A DNA stretch of 64,000 nucleotides from NCBI GenBank assembly GCA_944323805.1, contig CALUTW010000008.1:1-64000 (forward strand). Direction: 5' to 3'. Shown in pieces: positions 51,911 to 61,699 of the stretch (positions are counted from its first letter, which is position 1; every line of letters begins with the position of its first letter). Origin of the DNA: an uncultured Bacteroidales bacterium (GTDB lineage: Bacteria > Bacteroidota > Bacteroidia > Bacteroidales > UBA932). A program made the position numbers and the translations under genes. The notes below the pieces were generated by a model. It was not told the DNA's origin, searched no databases, and saw only the letters and a list, made by a program, of their open reading frames with translations.

Positions 51911-54298
51911 ATGAATATCATAAACAAAAAAATCGAATTATCCGATGGCAGGGTAATCGAAATCGAAACCGGGAAGCTGGCCAAGCAGGCCGATGGCTCA
52001 GTCGTTGTGAAGATGGGCGGGACAATGCTTCTCGCATGCGTGACTTGCGCCAAAGACGCAAAAGAGGATGTTGACTTCATGCCTCTTCAAGTAGACTACA
52101 AGGAAAAGTTTGCCTCAGCAGGGAGATTCCCGGGCGGATTCATGAAGCGCGAGGGGAAGGCATCCGATGCTGAAATCCTTACAGCAAGGCTCGTAGACAG
52201 GGCACTCAGGCCTCTTTTCCCTGAAGACTTCCACGCAGAAGTATACGTTACAATCAATCTTATCTCTGCCGAGAAGGACATCCAGCCGGATGCACTCGCA
52301 GGACTTGCCGCATCATCGGCCCTCGCTGTGAGCGACATTCCTTTCGGCGGACCTATTTCCGAGGTCAGGGTAGCCAGAATCGGCGGACAGCTGAGAATAA
52401 ACCCGGGCTTCAGCGAGATGGCGGATGCAGATATCGACCTGATGGTTGCCGCCACATATGACAATATCATGATGGTGGAAGGCGAAATGAAGGAAGTGAG
52501 CGAAGCGGAGATGCTCGAAGCCATCAAGTTTGCACATGAGGAAATCAAGAAGCACTGCAAGGTGCAGATGGAGCTCATGGAAGAGGCAGGCAAGACAGTC
52601 AAGAGGACATACTGCCACGAAGAGAACGACGAGGAGCTCCGCAAGGCAGTAGAGGCATTCTGCTATGACAGGTGCTATGCAATAGCAAAGTCAGGCTCCG
52701 GAAAGCATGAAAGGTCGGATGCATTCGATGCCCTCAAGGAGGAATTCTACCAGACTCTTCCGGAAGAGGACAGGGATGCCAAGAAAATGATGGTCGAGAG
52801 ATACTATCATGCTGTTGAAAAGGCAGCCATGAGGAACATGATCCTTGACGAGGGCATCCGTCTTGACGGACGTTCCACTACCCAGATACGTCCTATCTGG
52901 TGCGAAGCAGGATACCTCCCGTGCGCGCACGGCTCCGCAATCTTTACCAGAGGCGAGACGCAGTCCCTCTCTACAGTGACTCTCGGCACCAAGCTCGACA
53001 TGAAGGAGCTCGACGAGGTCCTCGTACAGGGCACAGAGCAGTTCGTGCTCCATTACAACTTCCCTCCGTTCTCAACCGGGGAAGCCAAGGCCCAGAGAGG
53101 TGTAGGACGCCGCGAAATCGGCCATGGCAATCTTGCCTGGAGGGCACTTAAGCCTATGGTTCCGCTTGCACCGGAAAACCCTTACGCAGTGCGTGTCGTA
53201 TCCGATATCCTCGAGTCCAACGGTTCTTCATCGATGGCTACCGTCTGCGCAGGCTGCCTTGCACTTATGGATGCCGGTGTGAAGATAAAGAAGCCGGTTG
53301 CAGGTATCGCAATGGGACTTATCACTGATGAAAAGAACCCTAACGACAGATATGCAATCCTGAGCGATATCCTCGGAGATGAGGACCACCTCGGAGACAT
53401 GGACTTCAAGGTAACAGGAACAAAGGACGGCATCACAGCCACACAGATGGATATAAAGGTAGACGGTCTCTCCTACGATGTCCTTGAAAAAGCTCTGGAG
53501 CAGGCCCGTCAGGGCAGGATGCACATCATGGGAGAAATGATGAAATGCATCAGCGAGCCTCGTGCCGACTACAAGCCGTTTGTGCCGCGTATCGTACAGA
53601 TCAGGATTCCTGGCGAATTCATCGGTGCTGTCATCGGAAAGGGCGGAGAAGTCATACAGAAGATTCAGAAGGAGACAGGCACTGTCGTTACCATCACTGA
53701 AGAGAACAGCAACGGAGTCAGTGAAGGTGTTGTGGATATCTTCGGAGAGGACAAGGCCGCAATGGACAAGGCACTCGAATGGATCAAAGGCATATGCGCC
53801 GTTCCTGAGGTCGGGAAGATATATCATGGAAAGGTCGTGTCTGTCCTCGAGTTCGGGGCATTCGTAGAGATTCTTCCTGGCAAGGAAGGTCTCCTGCACA
53901 TCTCCGAAATTGACTGGGGCAAGACAGACAAGGTAGAGGATGTGATCAATGTCGGGGACGAAGTCGATGTCAAGCTGCTTGAAATCGACCCTAAGACAGG
54001 CAAGATGAGACTTTCCCGCAAAGCACTCATCGAAAAGCCTGAAGGCTATGTAGAGCCTGAACGCAGGCCTCGGCCACAGTCTTCAGACAAGGGACCTCGC
54101 CGTGAAAGCCGTGTAAACGGACGCAGGGAAGACAACAGAAGGAACGGAGATGACCGCCGTCCGTCAAAAGGCCCTCGCCGTGACAACAGCCACAGGACCC
54201 AGAGACAGGAGCCTTCGCACCAGCAGGAACCGTCATTCAATGACAGCTCTGATGCAGGATTCGATGCTCCGGATTACAACGACCCTGACATGTTCTAA
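51911..54298 (+). CDS. pnp: Polyribonucleotide nucleotidyltransferase (PNPase)
   Basis: This roughly 795-residue 3'-5' phosphorolytic RNase has two RNase PH domains ([39 protein letters not shown]), the KH domain ([20 protein letters not shown]) and the S1 domain ([28 protein letters not shown]). A disordered tail of about 75 residues follows, rich in Arg, Asp, Asn and Gln ([22 protein letters not shown]). The ATG at 51911 was chosen; the longer frame from 51761 lies over the rpsO terminator. Such RGG-like tails are seen in RNA enzymes of this phylum. Confidence 0.96.
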   Translation: MNIINKKIELSDGRVIEIETGKLAKQADGSVVVKMGGTMLLACVTCAKDAKEDVDFMPLQVDYKEKFASAGRFPGGFMKREGKASDAEILTARLVDRALRPLFPEDFHAEVYVTINLISAEKDIQPDALAGLAASSALAVSDIPFGGPISEVRVARIGGQLRINPGFSEMADADIDLMVAATYDNIMMVEGEMKEVSEAEMLEAIKFAHEEIKKHCKVQMELMEEAGKTVKRTYCHEENDEELRKAVEAFCYDRCYAIAKSGSGKHERSDAFDALKEEFYQTLPEEDRDAKKMMVERYYHAVEKAAMRNMILDEGIRLDGRSTTQIRPIWCEAGYLPCAHGSAIFTRGETQSLSTVTLGTKLDMKELDEVLVQGTEQFVLHYNFPPFSTGEAKAQRGVGRREIGHGNLAWRALKPMVPLAPENPYAVRVVSDILESNGSSSMATVCAGCLALMDAGVKIKKPVAGIAMGLITDEKNPNDRYAILSDILGDEDHLGDMDFKVTGTKDGITATQMDIKVDGLSYDVLEKALEQARQGRMHIMGEMMKCISEPRADYKPFVPRIVQIRIPGEFIGAVIGKGGEVIQKIQKETGTVVTITEENSNGVSEGVVDIFGEDKAAMDKALEWIKGICAVPEVGKIYHGKVVSVLEFGAFVEILPGKEGLLHISEIDWGKTDKVEDVINVGDEVDVKLLEIDPKTGKMRLSRKALIEKPEGYVEPERRPRPQSSDKGPRRESRVNGRREDNRRNGDDRRPSKGPRRDNSHRTQRQEPSHQQEPSFNDSSDAGFDAPDYNDPDMF

Positions 54299-54342
54299 AA
54301 CACATAGATGACATAGGCCTAAAACGCCATATGTCAGCGGAA

Positions 54343-54386
54343 AAGAGCCGGCCTGAGAGTCAGATGTGACTTCAAGGCCGGCTCTT
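54343..54386 (+). terminator. Hairpin terminator after pnp
   Basis: AAGAGCCGGCCT (54343-54354) pairs with AGGCCGGCTCTT (54375-54386), a 12-bp GC-rich stem. There is no clean T tract, so it may also protect the RNA end. Confidence 0.65.
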
Positions 54387-54445
54387 CACATTGTCACAGA
54401 CGCTACAAAAAGCCTATTTTATTAGGATTTGCACATAGTAAATGC

Positions 54446-54453
54446 TATTTTTG
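54446..54453 (+). promoter_or_regulatory. -7 promoter element of the small barrel protein gene
   Basis: TATTTTTG lies 41 bases before the ATG at 54495. Confidence 0.55.
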
Positions 54454-54494
54454 TCTATATTGATTGTCCAGAAAATAACTAAAATCTATTTATC

Positions 54495-54947
54495 ATGAAA
54501 AGGATGATTTTGATTGCAGCCATGATGCTCGGACTGGCATTCGCTGCAACAGCACAGCCAAGAGCCATCGGAGCACGGATGGGTTCGGGCTTTGAAGCCA
54601 GCTACCAGCACACGGTAAAAGGCGCGGACTTTGTCGAGGCAGACCTTGGACTCTTATTCTTATCGTCAGCTCTTAATGCTTCCGCCGTATACAACTTTAT
54701 GATTGCTCAGCCGGCATGGACAGACAGAGGTGAATGGGGATTCTACGCAGGGCCGGGTGCAGCTCTCGGACTCGGGTATCGCTCCAGCGGCTTCAATCTT
54801 GCAGCTGCAGGTCAGGTAGGGCTTGAATACACATTCTGGTTCCCTCTCCAGCTGTCATTCGACATCAGAGCCCAGCTCGGAGCTACATTCGGACATGGTT
54901 TCTACTACGACATCGGGCCGTCTCTCGGCGTCCGCTACAGATTCTGA
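54495..54947 (+). CDS. Small outer-membrane beta-barrel protein
   Basis: The 150-residue protein has a signal peptide (MILIAAMMLGLAFAATAQ) and eight or so alternating beta-strands, with the small-barrel pattern GFYAGPGAALGLGYRSSGF and VGLEYTFWFPLQLSFDIRAQLG. It ends with the aromatic GVRYRF expected for BAM insertion. Similar to the OMP_b-brl families; function unknown. It is a single-gene unit with its own promoter. Confidence 0.75.
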   Translation: MKRMILIAAMMLGLAFAATAQPRAIGARMGSGFEASYQHTVKGADFVEADLGLLFLSSALNASAVYNFMIAQPAWTDRGEWGFYAGPGAALGLGYRSSGFNLAAAGQVGLEYTFWFPLQLSFDIRAQLGATFGHGFYYDIGPSLGVRYRF

Positions 54948-54974
54948 GACCGGACTTCAAGACGGGTATCCCCG

Positions 54975-55256
54975 TCAAGGATTCATAAGGTCCGTATTTA
55001 CAAAACCTGTAATTTCACGGATCAGCCCTATGGAGGCTTCAGCCCTGCTGCATACATCCAGCAGGGCTTTTATCATGTCCTCGTCTGCATTACAGCCCGA
55101 TTCACGGATTGCACCAATCGCTGCCCCGGCAATGGCAGAAGCCTCACTGAAAGCATTTACAGCCTCCCCGAAACAGGCATTCCGTCTTAGTGCGACAGCT
55201 TTATCATATTTCTCTATGGCAGCTTCAAGGCTGCCTGCCAATCTTACATTATCCAT
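54975..55256 (-). CDS. Small helical protein of unknown function
   Basis: A 93-residue protein predicted to be mainly helical (GSLEAAIEKYDKAVALRRNACFGEAVNAFSEASAIAGAAIGAI), with a TPR-like spacing but no firm family match. The start was placed at the ATG at 55256. The next upstream ATG, at 55283, lies inside the terminator hairpin of the neighbouring transcript. The -7 element ends only 8 bases before 55256, so the mRNA should have almost no leader. Confidence 0.5.
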   Translation of the reverse strand: MDNVRLAGSLEAAIEKYDKAVALRRNACFGEAVNAFSEASAIAGAAIGAIRESGCNADEDMIKALLDVCSRAEASIGLIREITGFVNTDLMNP

Positions 55257-55263
55257 ATCGGAC

Positions 55264-55271
55264 GCAAAGTT
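55264..55271 (-). promoter_or_regulatory. -7 promoter element of the small helical protein gene
   Basis: TAACTTTG on the minus strand directly follows the T tract of the upstream terminator and is followed by CGTCCGAT and the ATG. Confidence 0.55.
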
Positions 55272-55272
55272 A

Positions 55273-55314
55273 TAAAAAAACATTCTCCCGCCCCGGAAAA
55301 GGAACAGGAGAATG
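55273..55314 (-). terminator. Intrinsic terminator of the Oar/beta-propeller unit
   Basis: On the minus strand CATTCTCC pairs with GGAGAATG (55307-55314 and 55281-55288) and is followed by seven T. It ends the transcript of the beta-propeller lipoprotein gene and adjoins the next promoter. Confidence 0.85.
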
Positions 55315-55359
55315 CCTTGAATATACGTAGTGGCCTGATATCAGAGCCACATTACAGAC

Positions 55360-56379
55360 TTATTCCACGATGCAGACAGCAAAGATATCAGCATCTTCCG
55401 GAAGCTCGACAGGAGTCCATCTGGAGAGATCGGTCGAATATCTCATATCATCCTCCGCACCGCCGACTACGGCGATTCCGGCATTGATATCCACAGATGT
55501 GAATATCACATTCTGGAAGCTTCCGTCATCGTTCCTCTTACCTTCATATCTTGTGACAGTCCATGTCTCTGCATCGGAAGATACAGCAATAATCCCGTCA
55601 TATGCTGTAGTCTTCTTCGTATTAAAGGTATAGGTGCGGTCTGTCATACCGACAGCTACATAATAAGATGCTGTACCGACCTGGCCGTAAGCTACATCAT
55701 ACCATGATACAGTCGAACCGGCCTCTGTCCCTTCTGCCTGCGGACCAGGAACGGATGTCCCGGTTACCGGGGTCCATGCAGTACCGTCAGTCGAATAGGC
55801 AAGCACATTGCCAAGACCTGTTGCAACAAACTGATTGTTCGCATAAATCAGATTGGTAAAGCTGTATTCGCCGCTGGCAGCAGTCCATTCCTTGGCATCA
55901 GCCGAAGTGAGGACTCCTGTAGCCGAAGCTGCGACAAATTTGGATGCGCCATAGGCAACTCCATAGAGAGGAGCAGATGAAACTGATGACTTTGCCCAGT
56001 CTTTCCCGTCTGCAGATGTGGCAACCATGCCGTATCCGCCAGTCAGGACATATGTATCGTTCCCGTATGCAGCACCTTTCCAGTCAGTGATGTTGTCCAC
56101 GACAGCTGCTGTCCAGGTCTTTCCGTCTTCAGATATAGCGACTGCATCCCCATCGCCGGCTGCGAGATACATGGAGCCGTCATAGATGACAGATTTCCAT
56201 TTGTCTGAGCCATATATGACTGTGTTCGAACCGGCTGTAGCCGAATAGAGTCCGCTGAGGGACGGCACTGTCGGATCTGTACCTCCCCAGACTCCCTGGG
56301 AAACCACATCCTTGCTGCAGGAGCAAAGGACTGCACAGGCACATGATATTGCAAAAAATATTCTTGTTTTCATGAGCAT
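55360..56379 (-). CDS. Beta-propeller lipoprotein paired with an Oar-like receptor
   Basis: The 339-residue protein has a lipobox ending at C21 (CAVLCSC), then a short linker, then about six or seven repeats of the form V-x-Y-G-x-x-x-Y-V-x-x-G ... S-x-D-G-x-x-W-T: AVAISEDGKTWTAAV, GMVATSADGKDWAKS, GVLTSADAKEWTAAS, NVLAYSTDGTAWTPV. This pattern fits a BNR/sialidase-like or WD-type propeller. No catalytic residues are recognised, so binding is more likely than catalysis. It starts 6 bases after the Oar-like receptor gene and is followed by a terminator. Confidence 0.7.
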   Translation of the reverse strand: MLMKTRIFFAISCACAVLCSCSKDVVSQGVWGGTDPTVPSLSGLYSATAGSNTVIYGSDKWKSVIYDGSMYLAAGDGDAVAISEDGKTWTAAVVDNITDWKGAAYGNDTYVLTGGYGMVATSADGKDWAKSSVSSAPLYGVAYGASKFVAASATGVLTSADAKEWTAASGEYSFTNLIYANNQFVATGLGNVLAYSTDGTAWTPVTGTSVPGPQAEGTEAGSTVSWYDVAYGQVGTASYYVAVGMTDRTYTFNTKKTTAYDGIIAVSSDAETWTVTRYEGKRNDDGSFQNVIFTSVDINAGIAVVGGAEDDMRYSTDLSRWTPVELPEDADIFAVCIVE

Positions 56380-56384
56380 TATTT

Positions 56385-59300
56385 TTAGAAGGTAAGTCTG
56401 ATTCCGAGAAGCATGCTCCAGCAGTTAGCTGCATTGAGAGCCCTTTCCCAGGATGAATAGCTTTTGAAGACATCTACGCCCTTACCGGCAGGAACCCTTG
56501 AGGCATCCCCGGAATTGAGGGTAAATGTAGGAGCTGTCGAAGTCGTACCAGGAGTAACCACATTGAGCAGAGGCATGTCCTGATAGTTGAGCATTCCGGC
56601 AGTATAGTAGCATCCCCAGTTCCTGTTGAGAAGGTTGGCGACATTAAGGATGTCGAGAGAAAGCTGGAGGGAGTACCTGTTATTGGAGCCGAAGTTGGTA
56701 TAGACATCCTGGAGGATCTTCACATCCACCTCGCTGACCCATTTCTGGAGTCCGCCATAGCGCTCCACATATTTGCCCTTGCGGCTCTTGAGATACTTGT
56801 TGTTGTCGATATACTCGAAGAATGCGTCGGCCTGCTCCTCGGCAGATGCGAGCTGAACCCTTGAAATCTCGTGCCCGTTCTTGTCCGAAGTCACATACCA
56901 CATGTCAACGAAGTTGATCTCGCTTCTGTCACGAGGCACATACATCAGGTCAGCGCTCTGGCCGTCACCGTTGACATCACCGTTGTATACATATGATACC
57001 CTGCCGTTATGCGCACCCTGATAGAAGAGAGAGATTGTAGTGGCAAAATTACGTGCATACTCTACCCTGTAGCTGAGGTTTGCGACAACCCTGTGAGGAA
57101 CCGAATAGTTGGAATATCCGAGCTCAGGCACATTGAGGGAATTTACAGACCTGTTGGACTGCCATACCGAAAAGGCTGTCGAGCCCGGGTTGGCGGTAAC
57201 ATCCTTGGAGTTGGAATACGTATATGCAATCATTCCGGAGAATCCCTTGGAGAAATTCTTGGTCAGCTGTGCCGTAGCCTGGAATGCATGACCCATATTG
57301 TTGTTGGTAAGGAGCATTGCACTCGAGAGGGAACTGTCGACCCTGTTGTTGCCGTTCAGCCATACGTAGCGGTTGTCAGCACCAGCCATCAGGCCTGCCG
57401 GAGCGGCAAGGTTGACATTCTGCTGCCATACGCCCACAACATCCTTTGTATAGAGGAGTTCTCCTGTGAACACCATGTTCCATGGGAGACGGACATCGAC
57501 AGCAAGGTTGCTCCTCCAGATCTGAGGGAACTTGAAGTCCTTGTCCACAAGGCAGATACTTGCATTGCGCGCAACAGTTGAAGGATTGGCTGTAGTAGGG
57601 AATGTGTTAGGGTATTTAGCCATGAGGTCCTTGTAGTTCCTTGTGAAAGTAAGGCCCGGGAGTGCGGAAGCAAGGTCTGAGCCTTCAAGCGCCATTTCCT
57701 GTGACTGGACAAAACCTGCCGCACTTGCCTGGTTGGTAAACCATACGAATGGATTTACTCCGCTGAAGAGCCCTGTACCTCCTCGTATCTGGAGAGAACG
57801 GTCTCCGAGCACATCCCAGTTGAAGCCTACACGAGGATTCACTGTAATACGGCTCTTAGGCCATGTCCCTGTGTCCCAAGGGCCGCCTGCAAAGTTGTTG
57901 TCATAACCCTTCTGGAGTATGGCATAGTTGGTAACCATGTCATTATCAAGATATACAGGCATCTCGAAACGTACTCCGTATGTGAGCTTGAACTTCCTGT
58001 TTATCTCATACTCATCCTGGATGTAGGCGTTGAACTGGCCATAGTTGAGTTTCACACCAGGAGCGTCCTCGCCGTTGTAGCCATATGTGATTCCGAATCC
58101 TATCGGAGCTTCATCGTTGATGAAATCGTCTACGGAAGCATATCTGTAATATGAAGTACCTTCACGGATGTATGAGTTCTTCACGAACATGTACTCGAAC
58201 GATGCACCGATTGTAAGGGTGTGCTTGTCAAGGTTCAGAGTAAGGTTGTCAGTGATGTTGGCAGTATTGTTTATTACAGCATTGTTGAAAGAGAACAGCT
58301 CTGTACCGAATGACATGTACTGTGACCCGTCCTTAAAGATATCCACGAACGGGAAGATGTCGTCTGACGGAAGGCTTCTCTTGTCCGAAATCATGTTGTA
58401 GGTAAGAAGCAGCTGGTTGGATGCCTTCTCGGAGAACTTGGAGTTGAGTTCGGCCGCAATTGAACGCACGCTGTTGTTCATCCTGTAGTTGCTGTTGCTG
58501 AATGCTATCGAGGATGCACTGATACGCGCGTCGCTCCTGTCGAGTCCTGACGGGCAGGAGTTGGAGCTGACAGTATTCATCACAGAGTTCATGACATCGT
58601 TGTAACGGAGCATCAGTTTGTGGTTGTCGTTGATATTCCAGTCGATACGGGCCATGATCTTGTAGTTGTAGTCATCGAATGAAGACCATCCGCCATTTCC
58701 GTACTCGCCGGCATCATAGCCGTACTTGCTCATGAGATGGTCCTTTACCCTTTCAAGGTCGGCAATTGTTGTCCTTGAAATACCCTGCTCGGTATTTGAC
58801 ACACCGTCAGTGCTCGGACGCCATGATGGACCAGGGTTCTGCATCGGGGAGTATTCAGCATTCACGAAGAAGAAGAGCTTGTTCTTCACGATAGGGCCGC
58901 CTATGCTGAAGCCATAGGTCTGCTGTGTGAGGTCCTTTGCTCCCTCGACGATACCGTCTCCGACCTTCTCGCCATGCATACCCTTGAACTGCTGATAAGT
59001 ATACACGCTTCCGTCGAACTCGTTGGTACCGGACTTAGTGACAGCATTGATGGATGCACCGGTAAACCTTGACTGACGCACGTCATACGGGGCGATATTG
59101 ACACTGATCTCCTCGATTGCATCGAACGAGATAGGGCCTGAATCGCCGCCCGGGAGGTCTGAATTCAGACCGAAGTTGTTGTTGAAGCCTGCACCGTCGA
59201 CAGAGAAGTTGTTCATCCTGTTGTCACGGCCGGCAAAGGACATCCCGTTTGACTGAGGCGTAAGCCTTACCACATCATTGATTGTACGGGAGCCTGTAGG

Positions 59301-59747
59301 GAGATTGATCATGTCCCTGCGGGAGAAGTTGGATGAGGTTCCAGCCTTTTCGGATGTCATTACCGTGTTCTGAGCATCTGCTGAAATCGTCACTGCCTCG
59401 AGAGCGATGGTCTCCTCGGAGAGCTCGACATCCCATATGAATGTCTCGCCGAGCTTCAGAGTGACACCTTCTACAACCACAGGAGCATATCCGAGCATAT
59501 CCACATTGACAGTATAAGGTCCTCCGACCCTCATGTTGTGGATACGGTAGTTTCCGTTGTCATCGGTAAGCGCATGATACTGCGTACCTGAAGGAGTGTG
59601 CACAACAATAACGGCTGCACCCGCTACATCGCCTGTCTCGTCATAGACATGTCCGCTGATGGATGATGTTGTGACCTGGGCGAACGCAGCGACACCCGCA
59701 AACATTGTTGCCAATACAGCAAGAATTTGCTTAATCGCTTGTTTCAT
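56385..59747 (-). CDS. Oar-like TonB-dependent receptor
   Basis: The 1120-residue outer-membrane protein has a signal peptide (AVLATMFAGVAAFAQ), a CarboxypepD_reg-like beta-sandwich (about 28-115, SISGHVYDETGDVAGAAVIVVHTPSGT), a plug domain (TINDVVRLTPQSNGMSFAGRD, FSVDGAGFNNNFG) and a long barrel ending LLGIRLTF. Layout and the FDAIEEISVNIAPYDVRQSRFTGASINAVTKSGTNEF block match Oar proteins of the TonB-receptor group. It is co-transcribed with the beta-propeller lipoprotein. The substrate is unknown. Confidence 0.9.
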   Translation of the reverse strand: MKQAIKQILAVLATMFAGVAAFAQVTTSSISGHVYDETGDVAGAAVIVVHTPSGTQYHALTDDNGNYRIHNMRVGGPYTVNVDMLGYAPVVVEGVTLKLGETFIWDVELSEETIALEAVTISADAQNTVMTSEKAGTSSNFSRRDMINLPTGSRTINDVVRLTPQSNGMSFAGRDNRMNNFSVDGAGFNNNFGLNSDLPGGDSGPISFDAIEEISVNIAPYDVRQSRFTGASINAVTKSGTNEFDGSVYTYQQFKGMHGEKVGDGIVEGAKDLTQQTYGFSIGGPIVKNKLFFFVNAEYSPMQNPGPSWRPSTDGVSNTEQGISRTTIADLERVKDHLMSKYGYDAGEYGNGGWSSFDDYNYKIMARIDWNINDNHKLMLRYNDVMNSVMNTVSSNSCPSGLDRSDARISASSIAFSNSNYRMNNSVRSIAAELNSKFSEKASNQLLLTYNMISDKRSLPSDDIFPFVDIFKDGSQYMSFGTELFSFNNAVINNTANITDNLTLNLDKHTLTIGASFEYMFVKNSYIREGTSYYRYASVDDFINDEAPIGFGITYGYNGEDAPGVKLNYGQFNAYIQDEYEINRKFKLTYGVRFEMPVYLDNDMVTNYAILQKGYDNNFAGGPWDTGTWPKSRITVNPRVGFNWDVLGDRSLQIRGGTGLFSGVNPFVWFTNQASAAGFVQSQEMALEGSDLASALPGLTFTRNYKDLMAKYPNTFPTTANPSTVARNASICLVDKDFKFPQIWRSNLAVDVRLPWNMVFTGELLYTKDVVGVWQQNVNLAAPAGLMAGADNRYVWLNGNNRVDSSLSSAMLLTNNNMGHAFQATAQLTKNFSKGFSGMIAYTYSNSKDVTANPGSTAFSVWQSNRSVNSLNVPELGYSNYSVPHRVVANLSYRVEYARNFATTISLFYQGAHNGRVSYVYNGDVNGDGQSADLMYVPRDRSEINFVDMWYVTSDKNGHEISRVQLASAEEQADAFFEYIDNNKYLKSRKGKYVERYGGLQKWVSEVDVKILQDVYTNFGSNNRYSLQLSLDILNVANLLNRNWGCYYTAGMLNYQDMPLLNVVTPGTTSTAPTFTLNSGDASRVPAGKGVDVFKSYSSWERALNAANCWSMLLGIRLTF

Positions 59748-59783
59748 AGTGATTTAATGATTTGTGAATTGTTTTTTCAACCG

Positions 59784-59791
59784 CGAAGATA
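59784..59791 (-). promoter_or_regulatory. Possible -7 promoter element of the Oar-like receptor gene
   Basis: TATCTTCG on the minus strand, 37 bases before the ATG at 59747; one mismatch to TAnnTTTG. Confidence 0.35.
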
Positions 59792-59989
59792 GCATATCTC
59801 TATAAAATATAAAAAAAATTTGCCCGCCCCGCACCTCATTTAATATTATTTTAATGTACCTGATGAGCCGCACAAGGCATCCTGAGGGACTTCAGCGGAT
59901 ACTGCACCGGACATATGACAGGAAGACTTCCGGGATGACTCCATGAATGACTCCCGATAAAAAAGATATTGCAGTAAAGAAATTTTTAC
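59792..59989. other. Divergent intergenic region with no other feature seen
   Basis: AT-rich at the receptor side, then mixed sequence up to the metK promoter. No RNA gene, repeat or reading frame of interest was found. Confidence 0.5.
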
Positions 59990-59997
59990 TATATTTG
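59990..59997 (+). promoter_or_regulatory. -7 promoter element of metK
   Basis: TATATTTG followed by CGG, a full consensus match, 15 bases before the SAM-II-type aptamer. Confidence 0.75.
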
Positions 59998-60011
59998 CGG
60001 TCTGAAAACAG

Positions 60012-60062
60012 AATGTGGAGAGATTTGGCTGCTTGCAACCACACAAAAAAATGCTAAAATGT
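60012..60062 (+). promoter_or_regulatory. SAM-II-type riboswitch aptamer upstream of metK
   Basis: P1 arms TGTGG (60014-60018) and CCACA (60039-60043) enclose ATTTGGC and TTGCAA, and GCTAAAAT follows at 60053-60060. ATTTGGC can pair with GCTAAAAT (one G-U pair and one bulged A), the pseudoknot of SAM-II (metA) riboswitches, which bind S-adenosylmethionine. The gene below makes SAM, so feedback control fits. Confidence 0.8.
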
Positions 60063-60119
60063 TGACTTTCCGGTCAAATTAAACCGACCGTCATTCAATA
60101 TTTATGTTTTGTGTATATG

Positions 60120-60144
60120 GCTCCAGTTCTTGGAGCTTTTTTTT
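60120..60144 (+). terminator. Intrinsic terminator in the metK leader
   Basis: GCTCCA (60120-60125) pairs with TGGAGC (60131-60136) around GTTCT, followed by eight T. It lies between the aptamer and the metK ATG, so metK must be read through it, as in transcription attenuation. Confidence 0.85.
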
Positions 60145-60229
60145 ATCTCCATATCCTCCGGTGCTCCGGGCATGGCCCGGACAGCATGGACACCTGAAAA
60201 CATGCATAATATTATATAGGAGAGAAACG

Positions 60230-61564
60230 ATGAAATATCTTTTTACATCAGAATCAGTATCGGAAGGTCATCCGGACAAGGTGGCCGACCAGATTTCAGA
60301 CGCCATCCTCGATGAGTTCCTGAGACAGGATCCTGAGGCCAAGGTTGCATGCGAGACATTCTGCAGCACGGGACTTGTGGTCGTCGGAGGAGAAGTAAGG
60401 TCGGAAGATGCCTATGTCGACATACAGAGTGTCGCCCGAGGGGTAATCAACCGGATAGGCTACAACAAGGCCGACTATATGTTTGACGGCAATTCCTGCG
60501 GTGTACTCTCCGCCCTGCACGAGCAGAGCCAGGACATCAACCGGGGCGTTGTCGTGGAAAACCCAGAGGAACAGGGCGCAGGAGACCAGGGAATGATGTT
60601 CGGCTACGCATGCTGCGACACCGAGGAATATATGCCTCTGCCCCTTGCGCTTTCACATCTTGCCCTGCGCACACTGACGGACATCCGCAAGAAGACCCCG
60701 GAAGCCATGCCTTATCTGCGTCCGGATTCGAAGTCACAGTTCACGATAGAATATGACGACTCGGACAACAGGCCTGTCAGGGTCCATACGATAGTCATAT
60801 CGACACAGCACGATGAGTTTGTCCCTGAGGAACTCGGCAAGATGACATACGCCGAGGCCGTGTCGCAGTACGGGGCACACAAGGTGGATGCCGCAATGCA
60901 GGCAAAGATACGCAAGGATGTCGAGGAAATCCTTTTGCCGGCTGTCATAAGGCAGCTTCCGGCGGAGACCGCAGCCCTTTTCAAGGGGGACTACATCCTT
61001 CATGTCAATCCTACGGGGAAATTCGTCATCGGAGGCCCGCACGGGGATACGGGACTGACAGGGAGGAAGATCATCGTGGATACATACGGAGGCAAGGGCG
61101 CACATGGTGGCGGGGCGTTCTCCGGGAAAGACCCGTCAAAAGTAGACAGGTCGGCAGCCTACGCTGCAAGATACATAGCCAAGAACATGGTGGCCGCCGG
61201 CGTGGCAAGGGAAATGCTTGTGCAGCTGTCGTATGCAATCGGCGTAGCAAGGCCTCTAAGCATCTATGTGGACACATACGGGACTGCGGCCTGCGGTCCT
61301 GACGGCAGACAGTTCAGCGATGCTTTCATTGCGGAAAAGATAAGGATGATGTTCGACCTGCGCCCTGCCGGAATCATAGAGAAGTTCCAGCTCAAGAAAC
61401 CTATCTATGAACCGACGGCCGCATACGGACATGTCGGAAGGACTCCGTACCGGGCCAATGTCGAGATGCGGATCCATGGGAAAAAGACCCTGGAGAATGT
61501 ACAGTTCTTCGGATGGGAGCTGCTCGATTCTGTCGATGCGATAAGGAAAGAGTTCGGCCTCTGA
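60230..61564 (+). CDS. metK: S-adenosylmethionine synthase
   Basis: The 444-residue enzyme makes SAM from methionine and ATP. Diagnostic motifs are [20 protein letters not shown] at the start, [13 protein letters not shown] and the block [19 protein letters not shown]. The C-terminal IDKPIYE-like part and active-site residues are normal. The longer frame from 60104 would run through the leader terminator, so the ATG at 60230 is used; AGGAGAGAAACG before it is purine-rich. It is controlled by the SAM-II-type leader and ends at a terminator at 61597. Confidence 0.97.
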   Translation: MKYLFTSESVSEGHPDKVADQISDAILDEFLRQDPEAKVACETFCSTGLVVVGGEVRSEDAYVDIQSVARGVINRIGYNKADYMFDGNSCGVLSALHEQSQDINRGVVVENPEEQGAGDQGMMFGYACCDTEEYMPLPLALSHLALRTLTDIRKKTPEAMPYLRPDSKSQFTIEYDDSDNRPVRVHTIVISTQHDEFVPEELGKMTYAEAVSQYGAHKVDAAMQAKIRKDVEEILLPAVIRQLPAETAALFKGDYILHVNPTGKFVIGGPHGDTGLTGRKIIVDTYGGKGAHGGGAFSGKDPSKVDRSAAYAARYIAKNMVAAGVAREMLVQLSYAIGVARPLSIYVDTYGTAACGPDGRQFSDAFIAEKIRMMFDLRPAGIIEKFQLKKPIYEPTAAYGHVGRTPYRANVEMRIHGKKTLENVQFFGWELLDSVDAIRKEFGL

Positions 61565-61596
61565 GACCGGGGATTCCTTTCTCGGAAATCATATGA

Positions 61597-61630
61597 AAAC
61601 GCCCTTCAGAGCATGTCTGGGGGCGTTTAT
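61597..61630 (+). terminator. Intrinsic terminator of metK
   Basis: AAACGCCC (61597-61604) pairs with GGGCGTTT (61621-61628), with a T-rich end. It separates metK from the candidate small RNA. Confidence 0.75.
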
Positions 61631-61686
61631 CATTATCCGCACAGCCAATGTAGTATCCTGGTATTGAATATAATACAAAAATTGTG

Positions 61687-61694
61687 TATATTTG
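61687..61694 (+). promoter_or_regulatory. -7 promoter element of the candidate small RNA
   Basis: TATATTTG, a full consensus match, after the metK terminator and with no gene on the plus strand for more than 1.3 kb. Confidence 0.65.
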
Positions 61695-61699
61695 CAGCC

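Noticed and set aside
60104-60229. 42-residue N-terminal extension of MetK
   Set aside because: It would include the intrinsic terminator and leader; MetK homologues begin at the ATG at 60230.
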